Source of the DNA: DASSBG01 sp035703755
GTDB lineage: Bacteria > Pseudomonadota > Gammaproteobacteria > Xanthomonadales > Rhodanobacteraceae
Assembly: GCA_035703755.1 (NCBI GenBank)
Contig: DASSXP010000060.1
Location: 1-28,457 of the forward strand
DNA length: 28,457 bases
Direction: 5' to 3'
Part shown: one piece after another, positions 7,127 to 15,144 of the stretch
Position numbering within the stretch: position 1 is the stretch's first letter
Layout: each line of letters opens with the position of its first letter
The notes under the pieces: generated by a model
The model's database searches: none
What the model was told of the DNA's origin: nothing
What the model saw: only the letters and a program-made list of their open reading frames with translations
Program-made: the position numbers and the translations under genes

Positions 7127-7444
7127 ATGGATGCCGAAACCGTCCGTATTGAATGGTGGCTGGTTGCCCACGGCGACCGTCTGACCTGGGCCCGGCTGAG
7201 CGAGCTCGACAACGGTCACGCGCATGTGCTGGCATCCGATGGCGTGGTTCGCCAGTTCGTCGACCTCGTGGAGGCCCACGCCGAATTGCTGGACGCCGAT
7301 TACGTCGCCTTTGACGGCCTCGACGAAGAAGATGCCGACGCTCTTGGCTTCGACCTCGACAGCGTCGCACCGCCCTACGCGGACGACGATGACGAACTCC
7401 TGAAGCTGATGACACAGAAAATACCGGGAGCACCCTTCCGATGA
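7127..7444 (+). CDS. Small acidic protein of unknown function
   Basis: I do not recognise this 105-residue protein. It is strongly acidic, with Asp/Glu clusters in the second half (DGLDEEDADALGFDLD and DDDDE), has no signal peptide or membrane segment and no cysteine, and is probably cytoplasmic. The N-terminal third (IEWWLVAHGDRLTWARLSEL) is tryptophan-rich and looks like a small beta-strand unit. It starts 3 bp after the asnS stop, and its stop overlaps the next start as ATGA (7441-7444), so it is translated in a coupled way. The tight packing and matching codon use make it a real gene; its function cannot be inferred. Confidence 0.8.
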   Translation: MDAETVRIEWWLVAHGDRLTWARLSELDNGHAHVLASDGVVRQFVDLVEAHAELLDADYVAFDGLDEEDADALGFDLDSVAPPYADDDDELLKLMTQKIPGAPFR

Positions 7445-8226
7445 ACCTCGACCTCGCCGGCAAACACGCGCTGGTTTGCGGCGCTTCGCAAGGCATCGGT
7501 CGCGCCACTGCAATCGAGCTCGCCGCGCTCGGCGCTCGCGTGACCGTGATGGCGCGCCGCGCCGACGCACTGGCCAAACTGGCAGCCGAACTGCCCGTAG
7601 TGACCAGCGGTCCGCACGACGCACTGGTGGCCGATGCAGCCGACACCGGCGCACTGGAAGCGGCCGTACGCAAGCTCGTCGCCAACGCGCCCGTCGATAT
7701 TCTCGTCAACAACTCCGGGGGGCCGCCGCCCGGGGCGGTCGCCGACGCGCCGCTGGCCGCGTTCGATGCCGCCTTGCGCGCGCACCTCTACGCCAACCAT
7801 GTGCTTGCCGGGCTGGTCGTGCCGCATATGCGCGCGCGCGGCTGGGGCCGCATCGTCAATGTGATCTCGACCTCGGTGAAAGAGCCGATTCCCGGCATCG
7901 GCGTGTCCAACACCACGCGCGGTGCGGTGGCGAGCTGGTCCAAGACCTTGTCACGCGAGCTCGCCCCTGCTGGCATCACTGTCAACAACGTGCTGCCGGG
8001 CTCGACCGACACGCCGCGGATCGCCGAGATCGTCGCCGCCCGCGCCGCCAAGACTGGCCACAGCGAAGCGGACGTGCGCGCGGAGATGTTTGCCGAAGTC
8101 CCCGCCGGCCGCTTCGCCGCGCCAGCGGAAGTCGCCGCCGCGATCGCCTTCCTGTGCGCCCCCGCCGCCGCCTACATCACCGGCGTCAACCTGCCGGTCG
8201 ATGGCGGCCGCATGCGCTCGATCTGA
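7441..8226 (+). CDS. Atypical SDR-family protein (FabG-like) without the catalytic Tyr/Lys
   Basis: Short-chain dehydrogenase/reductase fold, 261 residues. The cofactor loop GASQGIG (14-20) and NNSGG (90-94, in place of NNAG) are present, and the C-terminus has TGVNLPVDGG as in FabG-like proteins. The active site is unusual. In the usual YxxxK motif the aligned residues are Ser156 and Arg160 (VSNTTRGAV), although serines at 143 and 145 could fill the catalytic serine position. A known FabG-like SDR subgroup (BKR_like_SDR_like) shares such an imperfect tetrad, so this is a subfamily feature and not damage. The start overlaps the previous stop by ATGA. The substrate is unknown and classical reductase activity is doubtful. 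Confidence 0.85.
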   Translation: MNLDLAGKHALVCGASQGIGRATAIELAALGARVTVMARRADALAKLAAELPVVTSGPHDALVADAADTGALEAAVRKLVANAPVDILVNNSGGPPPGAVADAPLAAFDAALRAHLYANHVLAGLVVPHMRARGWGRIVNVISTSVKEPIPGIGVSNTTRGAVASWSKTLSRELAPAGITVNNVLPGSTDTPRIAEIVAARAAKTGHSEADVRAEMFAEVPAGRFAAPAEVAAAIAFLCAPAAAYITGVNLPVDGGRMRSI

Positions 8227-8261
8227 TTTGACGGGGGTCGGAACCCGGGCTTCGGCGAGCA

Positions 8262-8314
8262 GGATGTGTGTGTGCCGATGCGGGCATACCGCCGTTCGGC
8301 AACACACACCATCC
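8262..8314. repeat. Long imperfect inverted repeat between convergent genes
   Basis: The arms are 8262-8278 and 8296-8314. They pair along nearly their whole length, with one-base bulges on the longer arm. The spacer itself contains a GCGG/CCGC stem. It lies between the SDR gene and the convergent membrane-protein gene (144-bp gap). It may be a bidirectional terminator or a copy of a dispersed palindromic repeat; the following sequence (about 8315-8355, starting CGTCATTCCTGG) also resembles a REP-like element. Confidence 0.45.
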
Positions 8315-8370
8315 CGTCATTCCTGGCGCAACGGAGTCGTGGAACCCACGTACCGCCACGCCACGGGTCG

Positions 8371-9288
8371 TTACGCCGTCGCCAGCGACGGATACGCGCC
8401 CCGACGCGCCCCACCGCCAGCCCGCGCCAGGGTGGTGAGGCCATGCAGACGCGCAATCCGCTGCCACGCCAGCACCACCACGATCAACTGCGCCAACCCG
8501 AAGGCCAGCACGGTGCCGACGCCGCCGATGGCCGGGGTATGGATACGCCACATGCCGACCAGCAGCACCAGTGCGTAACCAAGCACACTGGTGCCGAGAT
8601 ACAGCCCCAGAGTCGCCAGCGGTCGGCTGAGCAGCATCTTGAAGCCGCGCCCGAAAGCCCGCGTGGCCGAACGCAAACCCGGATCGGCGGCCAACTGCGC
8701 GCGCGCCGACTCCATCGTTGCATGCGCCAGCACCAACACCAGCACGGCAATCCACAAGGCGATGTGATGATGGCTGTCGGCAACCGCCTGCAAGGTGGCG
8801 GCTTCGGCGCTCTTGTCGGCCCAACCGAACGCGGCCGCGGCGATGCCGATGGCGATGCCGAACGGCAGCAGCGACCACAGCATCAGCCGGAACAGGCGCC
8901 AGTAGTCGCCCAGACCACCGTGCATCAGCTCACCAAAACCCAGTCCGCGCTGGGCCCGCAGCGTGGCCACGATCATGGCGGTCAGGAACGGCGCCAGCAG
9001 CAAGGTCAGGAGCATCGCCAGCGCCGAGGCGCCCTGGATGCCGGCGGATTGTTTGCCGATGTGCATGAAGGCATCGAACATCGGCAGCATGTCAAATTGC
9101 TTCGCCCACGCCGCCGAATGCACCGAGTGGTCGAGCACACTGCCAAGCACGTTCTTGATCGGCAACACCGCCGCGCAGGTGGGCAGCAGCATCAACAGCA
9201 CCCAGATCACGATCAGGCGCCACTGCACGCCACCGACGAGGGCGGCAAAGAAGGCGCCGATGCCGACGCGATTGTCATTGCGGGTCAT
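8371..9288 (-). CDS. Six-helix inner-membrane protein of unknown function
   Basis: I cannot name a family for this 305-residue protein. Hydrophobic segments at about 22-42, 86-110, 133-155, 174-194, 222-246 and 254-276 predict six transmembrane helices. The loop around 43-80 is probably periplasmic, and the arginine-rich C-terminus (RAGGGARRGAY) cytoplasmic. The start is ATG at 9286-9288, which overlaps the stop of the M1 peptidase gene as ATGA; a longer reading back to 9480 would run inside that gene. Overlap and order indicate translational coupling with the peptidase, suggesting a shared role at the envelope, but nothing shows what it transports or anchors. Confidence 0.75.
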   Translation of the reverse strand: MTRNDNRVGIGAFFAALVGGVQWRLIVIWVLLMLLPTCAAVLPIKNVLGSVLDHSVHSAAWAKQFDMLPMFDAFMHIGKQSAGIQGASALAMLLTLLLAPFLTAMIVATLRAQRGLGFGELMHGGLGDYWRLFRLMLWSLLPFGIAIGIAAAAFGWADKSAEAATLQAVADSHHHIALWIAVLVLVLAHATMESARAQLAADPGLRSATRAFGRGFKMLLSRPLATLGLYLGTSVLGYALVLLVGMWRIHTPAIGGVGTVLAFGLAQLIVVVLAWQRIARLHGLTTLARAGGGARRGAYPSLATA

Positions 9289-11516
9289 AGCGTCACCAGG
9301 ATGCTGTAGAGGGTGCCGATCAAAGCGGCAATATCGGCGCTCCAGCGGCGGGAGGCGGCGTTGTCTGCCTTCAGTGTGCGGCTGTCGTCGAGTTTGTTGA
9401 CGTCGAGGAAGATCTGCTGCGTCGGGTCCAGTTCGGCCGATTCCAGCCGCGATGGCCGCTCGATCACAATGCGCTTCCACGCCGCGTCATCGTTCCACGT
9501 CATCGTTTCGCTGCTGCCGTCGGCGAAGGTGAGCCGGATCGTCTGCGGCACCGCAGCGCCCTTGCGACGCAGCTCGACCACGCTGCGCCAGGGATACGGG
9601 CCGGTGCCCGGCTTGGCGTCGGGATGCTTTTCCTTCCACGCCTTGCGGGTGTCGGCGATGGCCTTCTCGACCTTGGCCTCGGTGTGCTCGACGCGCTTGC
9701 CGTTGATGACTTCGGTGCCCGTCTCGGGCAGCACCTCGTCGCTTTCGATCGAGGTCACGCTGTCGTCGACCTTGTTGAGCCCCCACACCTGCTGCTGGAA
9801 CACGCGCTTGACCGCCTCCGGCTTGCCGGAATACTCGGCCAGCGCGGCCTCGAAGTCGGCCGCGCTCGGATGGCGGAACTTCCAGCGCTCGTAGTAGCCC
9901 TTGAAGCCCTTTTCCAGCGCCTCCTTGCCGATCTGCGCTTCCAGATCGTGCATCGTCGAGGCAGTGCGCGAATACACCGAACCGTAACTCATGTTGGAGT
10001 AGCGATCCCAGGAATTGGCATCCAGCGTATCGGCCGGCTGGTCCACGGCCACCACGCCGCTGATGCGCTCGTAGACGAAGGGCTTGAGGTCGGCCTTGAT
10101 GCCCAGCCAGCGCAGGAACGGCGTGGACAAATGGATCTGCTGCCCGCGCGCCCGCAGCATGCGCTGGTCCCAGTACTCGTTGAGGCCTTCATCCAGCCAC
10201 GGTTCCTCGAACTCATTGGAACCCAGGATGCCCATGAAGTAGCCATGGCCGAATTCGTGGATGGTGACGAAGTCAATGGCGAACTGGCTGAGCCCTTGCG
10301 GATCAACCTTGCTCATGCCATCGGCGGTGAAGAAGGTCGGGTACTCCATGCCGCCGGCTTCACTGGCGTTGTAAGGCGGCACCACCGCGGTGATGGTGCG
10401 GTAGGGATACGGGCCCAGGGTGTCGGAGAACCAGGTCAGCGAATCGGTAGTGGCCTTCAGCACCGGCGCGGCACTGGCTTCGTACTCGGGCGGATAGATC
10501 ACGCGCACCGCGACTTTGGGACTGCCCGGGTGGCTCCAACTGCCATCCAGCGTCTTGTAGCCGGGTGCCGCGACCCAGGCGAAGTCGATCACGTCGTCCT
10601 GCGTGAAGCGATAGGTGAGCTTGTCGCCATTGGCCACCGGCTCGCCTTGCTGCTCGCCGACGGCGCCAACGGTGTAGCCCTTGGGCACGGTCAGGCTGAC
10701 GTCAAAGCTGCCGTAGTCGGCATAGAACTCGCTGTGAAAATGGAACTCGTGCACGTTCCAGCGCGGCGCGGTGGCACCGCGCTCGCCGGGGAGTTCCAGC
10801 ACGCCGATCTTGGGGAACCACTGCGCCACCAGATGGAACTTGCCGAACCAGCCGGTGCGAATCACCACCCGCGGCAACTGACTGACGAACGCCATGTCGA
10901 GGGTCAGCGTGCCACCAGCCGGCACCGCTTGCGGCAGGTCGACCTCGACCACCGTGTGGTCGGTCTTGGGACCACCGTCGGGGTGCACGAAGCGCCACGT
11001 CGCGGCTTGGCCGTTCTGGCTCAGCTTGGTCAGATCGATATGGCCCCATTCGCCATCTTTCAGCGCGGCGTTGCCACGCGAGTGCCCGCTGCCGAAATCG
11101 ACCGCGCGCTCGGTCATCAACGTGCTGCCGGGGCCTTCGAAGGCATTGAGATAGAGGTGCAGATAGATCTTGTCGACTGGGCGCGCGCTGCGGTTGCGCC
11201 AGGTCATCACCTGCTGGCCGTCGACCACGTGTTTGTCTGGGTCGAGGCTGGCCTTGATGGTGTAAGACACCACGCGGTCGGACAGGGTGGGTTGTGTCGC
11301 GGTGCGCGGCCCGCCCCAGGCATCGGCCGCACTGGGCACGCGGATATTGGCCGCATCGGCGGCAGCGAACGGGATCGGCGCCAGCGCCACGCTGGTGGCG
11401 ACGGCGGGCTGGGGACTGGTGGCGGCGGCCACGGGAACATCCCGTGCCAGGCTGGCCAACGGCAACAGCAGCAACAGCAATCCCGCTGGCAGATGCGTGC
11501 GGATCGAATACGACAT
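9285..11516 (-). CDS. Secreted M1-family zinc metallopeptidase
   Basis: Aminopeptidase-like zinc enzyme, 743 residues. The signal peptide (about 1-24, MSYSIRTHLPAGLLLLLLPLASLA) predicts export to the periplasm or beyond. An all-beta N-terminal domain precedes the catalytic domain. The exopeptidase-type motif appears as GGMEYP (Met390-Glu391). The zinc site is HEFGH (420-424) with the third ligand Glu443 in WLDEGLNEYWD, the expected HExxH-x18-E spacing. The C-terminus ends in a hydrophobic stretch (ALIGTLYSILVTL) that could hold it at the membrane. The ATG at 11514-11516 has GAGGGG upstream and begins the signal peptide. It shares an ATGA overlap with the next gene, a membrane protein. Confidence 0.88.
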   Translation of the reverse strand: MSYSIRTHLPAGLLLLLLPLASLARDVPVAAATSPQPAVATSVALAPIPFAAADAANIRVPSAADAWGGPRTATQPTLSDRVVSYTIKASLDPDKHVVDGQQVMTWRNRSARPVDKIYLHLYLNAFEGPGSTLMTERAVDFGSGHSRGNAALKDGEWGHIDLTKLSQNGQAATWRFVHPDGGPKTDHTVVEVDLPQAVPAGGTLTLDMAFVSQLPRVVIRTGWFGKFHLVAQWFPKIGVLELPGERGATAPRWNVHEFHFHSEFYADYGSFDVSLTVPKGYTVGAVGEQQGEPVANGDKLTYRFTQDDVIDFAWVAAPGYKTLDGSWSHPGSPKVAVRVIYPPEYEASAAPVLKATTDSLTWFSDTLGPYPYRTITAVVPPYNASEAGGMEYPTFFTADGMSKVDPQGLSQFAIDFVTIHEFGHGYFMGILGSNEFEEPWLDEGLNEYWDQRMLRARGQQIHLSTPFLRWLGIKADLKPFVYERISGVVAVDQPADTLDANSWDRYSNMSYGSVYSRTASTMHDLEAQIGKEALEKGFKGYYERWKFRHPSAADFEAALAEYSGKPEAVKRVFQQQVWGLNKVDDSVTSIESDEVLPETGTEVINGKRVEHTEAKVEKAIADTRKAWKEKHPDAKPGTGPYPWRSVVELRRKGAAVPQTIRLTFADGSSETMTWNDDAAWKRIVIERPSRLESAELDPTQQIFLDVNKLDDSRTLKADNAASRRWSADIAALIGTLYSILVTL

Positions 11517-11647
11517 GAGGACCCCTCGAAGAATGGGATGGCAGCCGCGCACGCCTTGCCCCCGCGTAGCGCGCTGACTGGCACAGCGTGAAAACTTGTG
11601 CCGCCCGATGCAACGGCCAGAAGTCACGCCTGCCATTATGCAGGCGA

Positions 11648-13273
11648 TCAGTAGACGTCGCGTCGATAGCGTCCGGCCAGCGTCAGGCGCTGCACGGCCT
11701 CATCACCCAAGGATTCCCGCAGCGCCCGGTCGACACCTTCGGCCATGCCATGCTGGCTGCCACACACGTAAATTGCCGCTCCGGCGGCAACCCAGCGTTG
11801 CAGTCGTTCGGCCTGTTCGTGCAAGCGCTGCTGCACATACACGCACTCGGGGGTGTCACGCGAGAACGCCAGGTCGACGTGGGTCAGATGGCCGGCGCCT
11901 TGCCAGGCGGCCAGCTCGTCCCGGTAGTAGTGGTCATGCGCGGCATGGCGCTCACCAAACAGCAACCAGTTGTCGCCCTGCCCCGCCGCCGCCCGCGCTT
12001 TCAGCAAGGCCCGCAATCCGGCGATGCCGGTGCCGTTGCCGATCAGGATCAGCGGCCCCGCCACGGCGGGCAAATGAAAATTGCGGTTGCGGCGTATCCG
12101 CAATGCAATCGTCGCGCCGACCTCGGCCCCGGCGGTCAACCAGCCGCTGCCGATGCCGAGCACGCCATCGGCACCACGCTGCTGGCGAACCAGGAGCTCC
12201 AGCCGCCCATCCGCCGGCAGCGAGGCAATCGAGTATTCGCGCTGCGGCAATGGCACAAGCCGGCTTGCCAGCATTGCGGCATCCAGTCCGCCAACGCTGT
12301 CCGGCGCGGGCAAATGGCTGCGCGCCAACACGGTCGCCAGCGGCTCGCTGCCCTGCCCTGTATCGACCGGGCTGGCGCCATCCAGCGCCGCCGCCTGCAA
12401 CCACGCGACAACGGTGGTCGTGGCGTGTCGCGGGCCGATTTCGGCGATATCGCCCGCCTCCCACACCGCGTCGCCGGCGCGCTCGGGTACGAGGGCCAGA
12501 TGGAAACAAGGGTTGCCGTGGCAATCGGGGTTCAACAGGCGCCGCTCCAGCAAATGCCACGGCTGGCAGGGCAGAGACTGCCACGCGGGCAGATCGCTGA
12601 CGCCGCTCAGCACACTCAATTGCCACTGCCAGCGCCGCAGCGCCTCGGCGTCGCCGTTGTCGACCTCGATCGGGTCGAACCAGGCACGCGCGCCGCAGCC
12701 ACGCAGCCACGCGTGCAGCGCGTGTCCAAAGGCGCAAAAATGCTGATAACCGCGGTCGCCCAGTGCCAACACGCCGAATTCAAGCGCGGACAACGCTGGC
12801 GTGCGCGTCATCACCTCGCTAACGAACGCCAGCGACGAATCGGGCGCGTCCCCTTCGCCGGTGGTGCTGGCGACCAGCAGCAGCCGTCGCGCCGATCGCA
12901 GCGCCGTGACATCCAGCGCGGACAAGTCCCGCACTTGCACGGTCAAACCCGCCGCGCCCAGCAGCGCCGCCGTTTGCGCGGCCAGTTGCTCGGCGTAGCC
13001 GGTCTGGCTGGCCGCCGCCACCACCCAATCCACCGCATCCAGCGGCTGGGTGCGCCCCGCCGCCATGGGGCCACGTCCACGGCGGCTGCAAACCAGCACC
13101 ACCAACCACGCCGCCAGCGCCAGAATGGCCCAGACCACGCGGGCAGCCGGCACCGCCTCCACCCGCACGGCATCGGCATGCCATGCCAGCAGCACGCTGC
13201 CAAGCACGGCCAGCAGCGCCAGCAACGCCGCATTCACCAGCGCAGCGATCCGCGCCTCGCGCCCTTCGCTCAC
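11648..13273 (-). CDS. Membrane-anchored diflavin NADPH reductase (CysJ-like)
   Basis: Flavoprotein expected to move electrons from NADPH through FAD to FMN in the cytoplasm. It has 541 residues. Two N-terminal helices (about 11-31 and 46-62) anchor it. The flavodoxin domain (about 82-215) has FMN loops AASQTGYAE (87-95) and STTGEGD (136-142). The reductase part has the FAD motif REYS (345-348), the NADPH loop IGNGTGIAGLR (411-421) and YVCGSQHGM (502-510), and ends in GRYRRDVY as CysJ does. No cysI-like gene is nearby, so a sulfite role is unlikely. The start is GTG (13271-13273), overlapping the apbE stop as GTGA. In relatives a PepSY region can be fused to such reductases; here PepSY is a separate gene at the head of the operon. 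Confidence 0.88.
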   Translation of the reverse strand: MSEGREARIAALVNAALLALLAVLGSVLLAWHADAVRVEAVPAARVVWAILALAAWLVVLVCSRRGRGPMAAGRTQPLDAVDWVVAAASQTGYAEQLAAQTAALLGAAGLTVQVRDLSALDVTALRSARRLLLVASTTGEGDAPDSSLAFVSEVMTRTPALSALEFGVLALGDRGYQHFCAFGHALHAWLRGCGARAWFDPIEVDNGDAEALRRWQWQLSVLSGVSDLPAWQSLPCQPWHLLERRLLNPDCHGNPCFHLALVPERAGDAVWEAGDIAEIGPRHATTTVVAWLQAAALDGASPVDTGQGSEPLATVLARSHLPAPDSVGGLDAAMLASRLVPLPQREYSIASLPADGRLELLVRQQRGADGVLGIGSGWLTAGAEVGATIALRIRRNRNFHLPAVAGPLILIGNGTGIAGLRALLKARAAAGQGDNWLLFGERHAAHDHYYRDELAAWQGAGHLTHVDLAFSRDTPECVYVQQRLHEQAERLQRWVAAGAAIYVCGSQHGMAEGVDRALRESLGDEAVQRLTLAGRYRRDVY

Positions 13274-14280
13274 GGCGACAGCAGGTCCGCGAAGGCGGGT
13301 GACATGCGCTCGTCCAGGCGCTGGCCGTCATGTACGTAAATGTGCACCGCGAGGTGATGTCGCGTGGCGTAAGCCATGCCCGCATCGGGGCCCAGCACGC
13401 TGATCAGGGTGCCGATAGGGTCGGCCTCGATCGTACTTGGCGCCACCACGCTGACGGAGGCAATCTGGTACGGCACCGGCCAGCCCGTGCGCGGATCAAT
13501 GTGATGCGAATAGACGACATCACCATCCATGAAAAAACGCCGGTAATCGCCCGAGGTGGCAATCGCCCGGTTGCGCAGTGCAAGCGAACGCGCGGGACCG
13601 GCATCACCCGCCGCGATACTCGGGCGCTCGATCGCCACCCGCCACGCGCCGCCATCCGGCTTGCTGCCGGCCGCACGCAGCTCTCCTCCAACTTCGATCA
13701 GGTAATCGTGGATGCCGAGCGTCGCCAGTGCGCGCGCCACTTGATCGACACCGAAACCCTTGGCAATCGAGGACAAATCCACCCGCACGCCACCTGGCTG
13801 AAAAGCGCGGCGCGTCGCCGGGTCGAGCCGAATCTGCCACCAGCCCACCCGCCGACGCGCCGCGTCGATGGCCGCCTGCGTCGGCGGCTGATGGGCATGT
13901 CGCTCGGGGCCAAACCCCCACAGATCAACCAGCGGTCCCACCGTGGGGTCGTAGGCGCCCGCCGATTCTTTTGCCAGCACCAACGCGCGTTGCAGCACCG
14001 TGAACAGGTCGGCCGGCAAGGTTTGCCAGCTCGCGGCCGGCGCGCGATTGAAGCGCGACAAGGCCGAATCGGGCTTGTAGGTGCTCATCGCGCCATCGAC
14101 CCGGTCGAGCGCCGTCTGGATCGCCCGTTGCACCGATCCATCTGCCAGCACCACCGGCGCGCTGAACTTGACCGTCCAGCGCGTGCCCATGGTTTCGCCG
14201 TGCAGTGTCCGCAACGGCTGCGCCGATGCCGTGGCGCAGCCGAGCACGAACAGCAGGAGAACCGCCCAACGCGTTCGCAT
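13270..14280 (-). CDS. apbE: FAD:protein FMN transferase ApbE
   Basis: Uses FAD to attach FMN covalently to a Thr/Ser in exported or membrane proteins; the reaction needs Mg2+. It has 336 residues. The family blocks occur in order: HGETMGTRW (27-35), MSTYKPDSALSRFN (65-78), AYDPTVGPLVDLWGFG (109-124), VDLSSIAKGFGVD (167-179), IEVGGEL (195-201), HHIDPRTG (259-266) and the metal-site region ADPIGT (Asp287, Thr291). An N-terminal signal with Cys15 (VLGC) may be a lipobox, though Leu at -2 is not ideal; cleavage near ASA-Q is the alternative. It is periplasmic either way. It starts 14 bp after the DUF4198 gene. The likely target is the DUF2271 protein of the same operon. Confidence 0.93.
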   Translation of the reverse strand: MRTRWAVLLLFVLGCATASAQPLRTLHGETMGTRWTVKFSAPVVLADGSVQRAIQTALDRVDGAMSTYKPDSALSRFNRAPAASWQTLPADLFTVLQRALVLAKESAGAYDPTVGPLVDLWGFGPERHAHQPPTQAAIDAARRRVGWWQIRLDPATRRAFQPGGVRVDLSSIAKGFGVDQVARALATLGIHDYLIEVGGELRAAGSKPDGGAWRVAIERPSIAAGDAGPARSLALRNRAIATSGDYRRFFMDGDVVYSHHIDPRTGWPVPYQIASVSVVAPSTIEADPIGTLISVLGPDAGMAYATRHHLAVHIYVHDGQRLDERMSPAFADLLSP

Positions 14281-14294
14281 GGCGTCAATATGCC

Positions 14295-15104
14295 TTACTG
14301 CGGCAACACTTCCAGCGTGGCGACGTAGCCCAGACGCCGTTCGCTGGCGCGCGGACTGGACACCTTCGCGTCCTCGCTGCGTGCGCTCAGCCAATACATG
14401 CCGGCCACCGGCCAGGTGACCGCGAACACGCCATCGTCACCGGTGGTCGCCTTGATTTCGTTCTGGCTGTTGCGATAGCGCGTGCCGCCGGGGATCACCG
14501 ACACCGCGATGCCCTTGGCCGGCTGACCGTCGAGCAGCAGCTTGAAGCGTGCTTCCTCTCCGCTGTACAAATCGTTCGGGTGCGTCACCGGCACCAATTC
14601 CAAACCGCGATTCGTCGGCTTCAAGGCGGTCGTGGTGGGCGAACCGACGGTGACGAACGACTCCAGCCGGCTGACCGACTCGGACACCTTGAGGTTCTTC
14701 GCATCCGCCGGCAATTTGGCCAGTTCGGCGGCGCTGCCGCGCCAACGCTTGCGCTGGCCGTTTTCCTCGTAGCTCGCAAACAGGCCATCGTTGACGATCG
14801 CCAGCTTGTAGCTGCCGTCTTTTTGCAGATGCACATCGAAGGTGCTGCGCCACTTGCCGGTGTGTGCGTTCTCGGGCTTGACGGTGGCGCCATCCGGGCC
14901 GGTGATGACGAGATTGTCCAGCGCCAGCGCGTGATGGTTGAAATAGAACAGGTCGTTGGAGACCGCCGCATCGACGGTAATCCAGTTGTCCTGCCCACCC
15001 GACAACACCGTTTGCGACGGCACCATGAAGAACTTGTGCGCTTGCGCTGCCAGCGGCAGGGTCACGGCCAGGGCCAGCGCAAACCATTTGAACGACGATT
15101 TCAT
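14295..15104 (-). CDS. Periplasmic DUF4198-family protein
   Basis: It has 269 residues with a clear signal peptide (1-22, ending AAQA) and a mature start HKFFMVPSQTVLSGG, typical of DUF4198 proteins, some of which are linked to metal uptake. The mature chain looks beta-rich, with a C-terminal domain (about 165-269, ELVPVTHPNDLYSGEEARFKL onward) that resembles an Ig-like or transthyretin-like fold. It has no cysteine or heme motif, so a direct redox role is unlikely; metal or ligand binding, or assembly of the periplasmic part, is possible. The ATG at 15102-15104 has GGAGA upstream. It starts 40 bp after the DUF2271 gene and ends 14 bp before apbE. Confidence 0.85.
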   Translation of the reverse strand: MKSSFKWFALALAVTLPLAAQAHKFFMVPSQTVLSGGQDNWITVDAAVSNDLFYFNHHALALDNLVITGPDGATVKPENAHTGKWRSTFDVHLQKDGSYKLAIVNDGLFASYEENGQRKRWRGSAAELAKLPADAKNLKVSESVSRLESFVTVGSPTTTALKPTNRGLELVPVTHPNDLYSGEEARFKLLLDGQPAKGIAVSVIPGGTRYRNSQNEIKATTGDDGVFAVTWPVAGMYWLSARSEDAKVSSPRASERRLGYVATLEVLPQ

Positions 15105-15144
15105 GTCATGTCTCCGATCAGTGAATAGTGCGGCGCCGAGCGCC

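Noticed and set aside
9624..11591. 655-codon plus-strand open frame opposite the M1 peptidase
   Set aside because: Its composition mirrors the complement of the peptidase, and no motif or ribosome site supports it.
11588..13339. 583-codon plus-strand open frame opposite the reductase
   Set aside because: Gln/Arg/Ala-rich shadow translation; the minus-strand reductase has all expected motifs.
14884..14900. GPDGAT in the DUF4198 protein as a second ApbE target
   Set aside because: It lacks the S/T-G-A-T core (reads D-G-A-T) and sits in what looks like a beta-turn, so I do not count it as a flavinylation motif.
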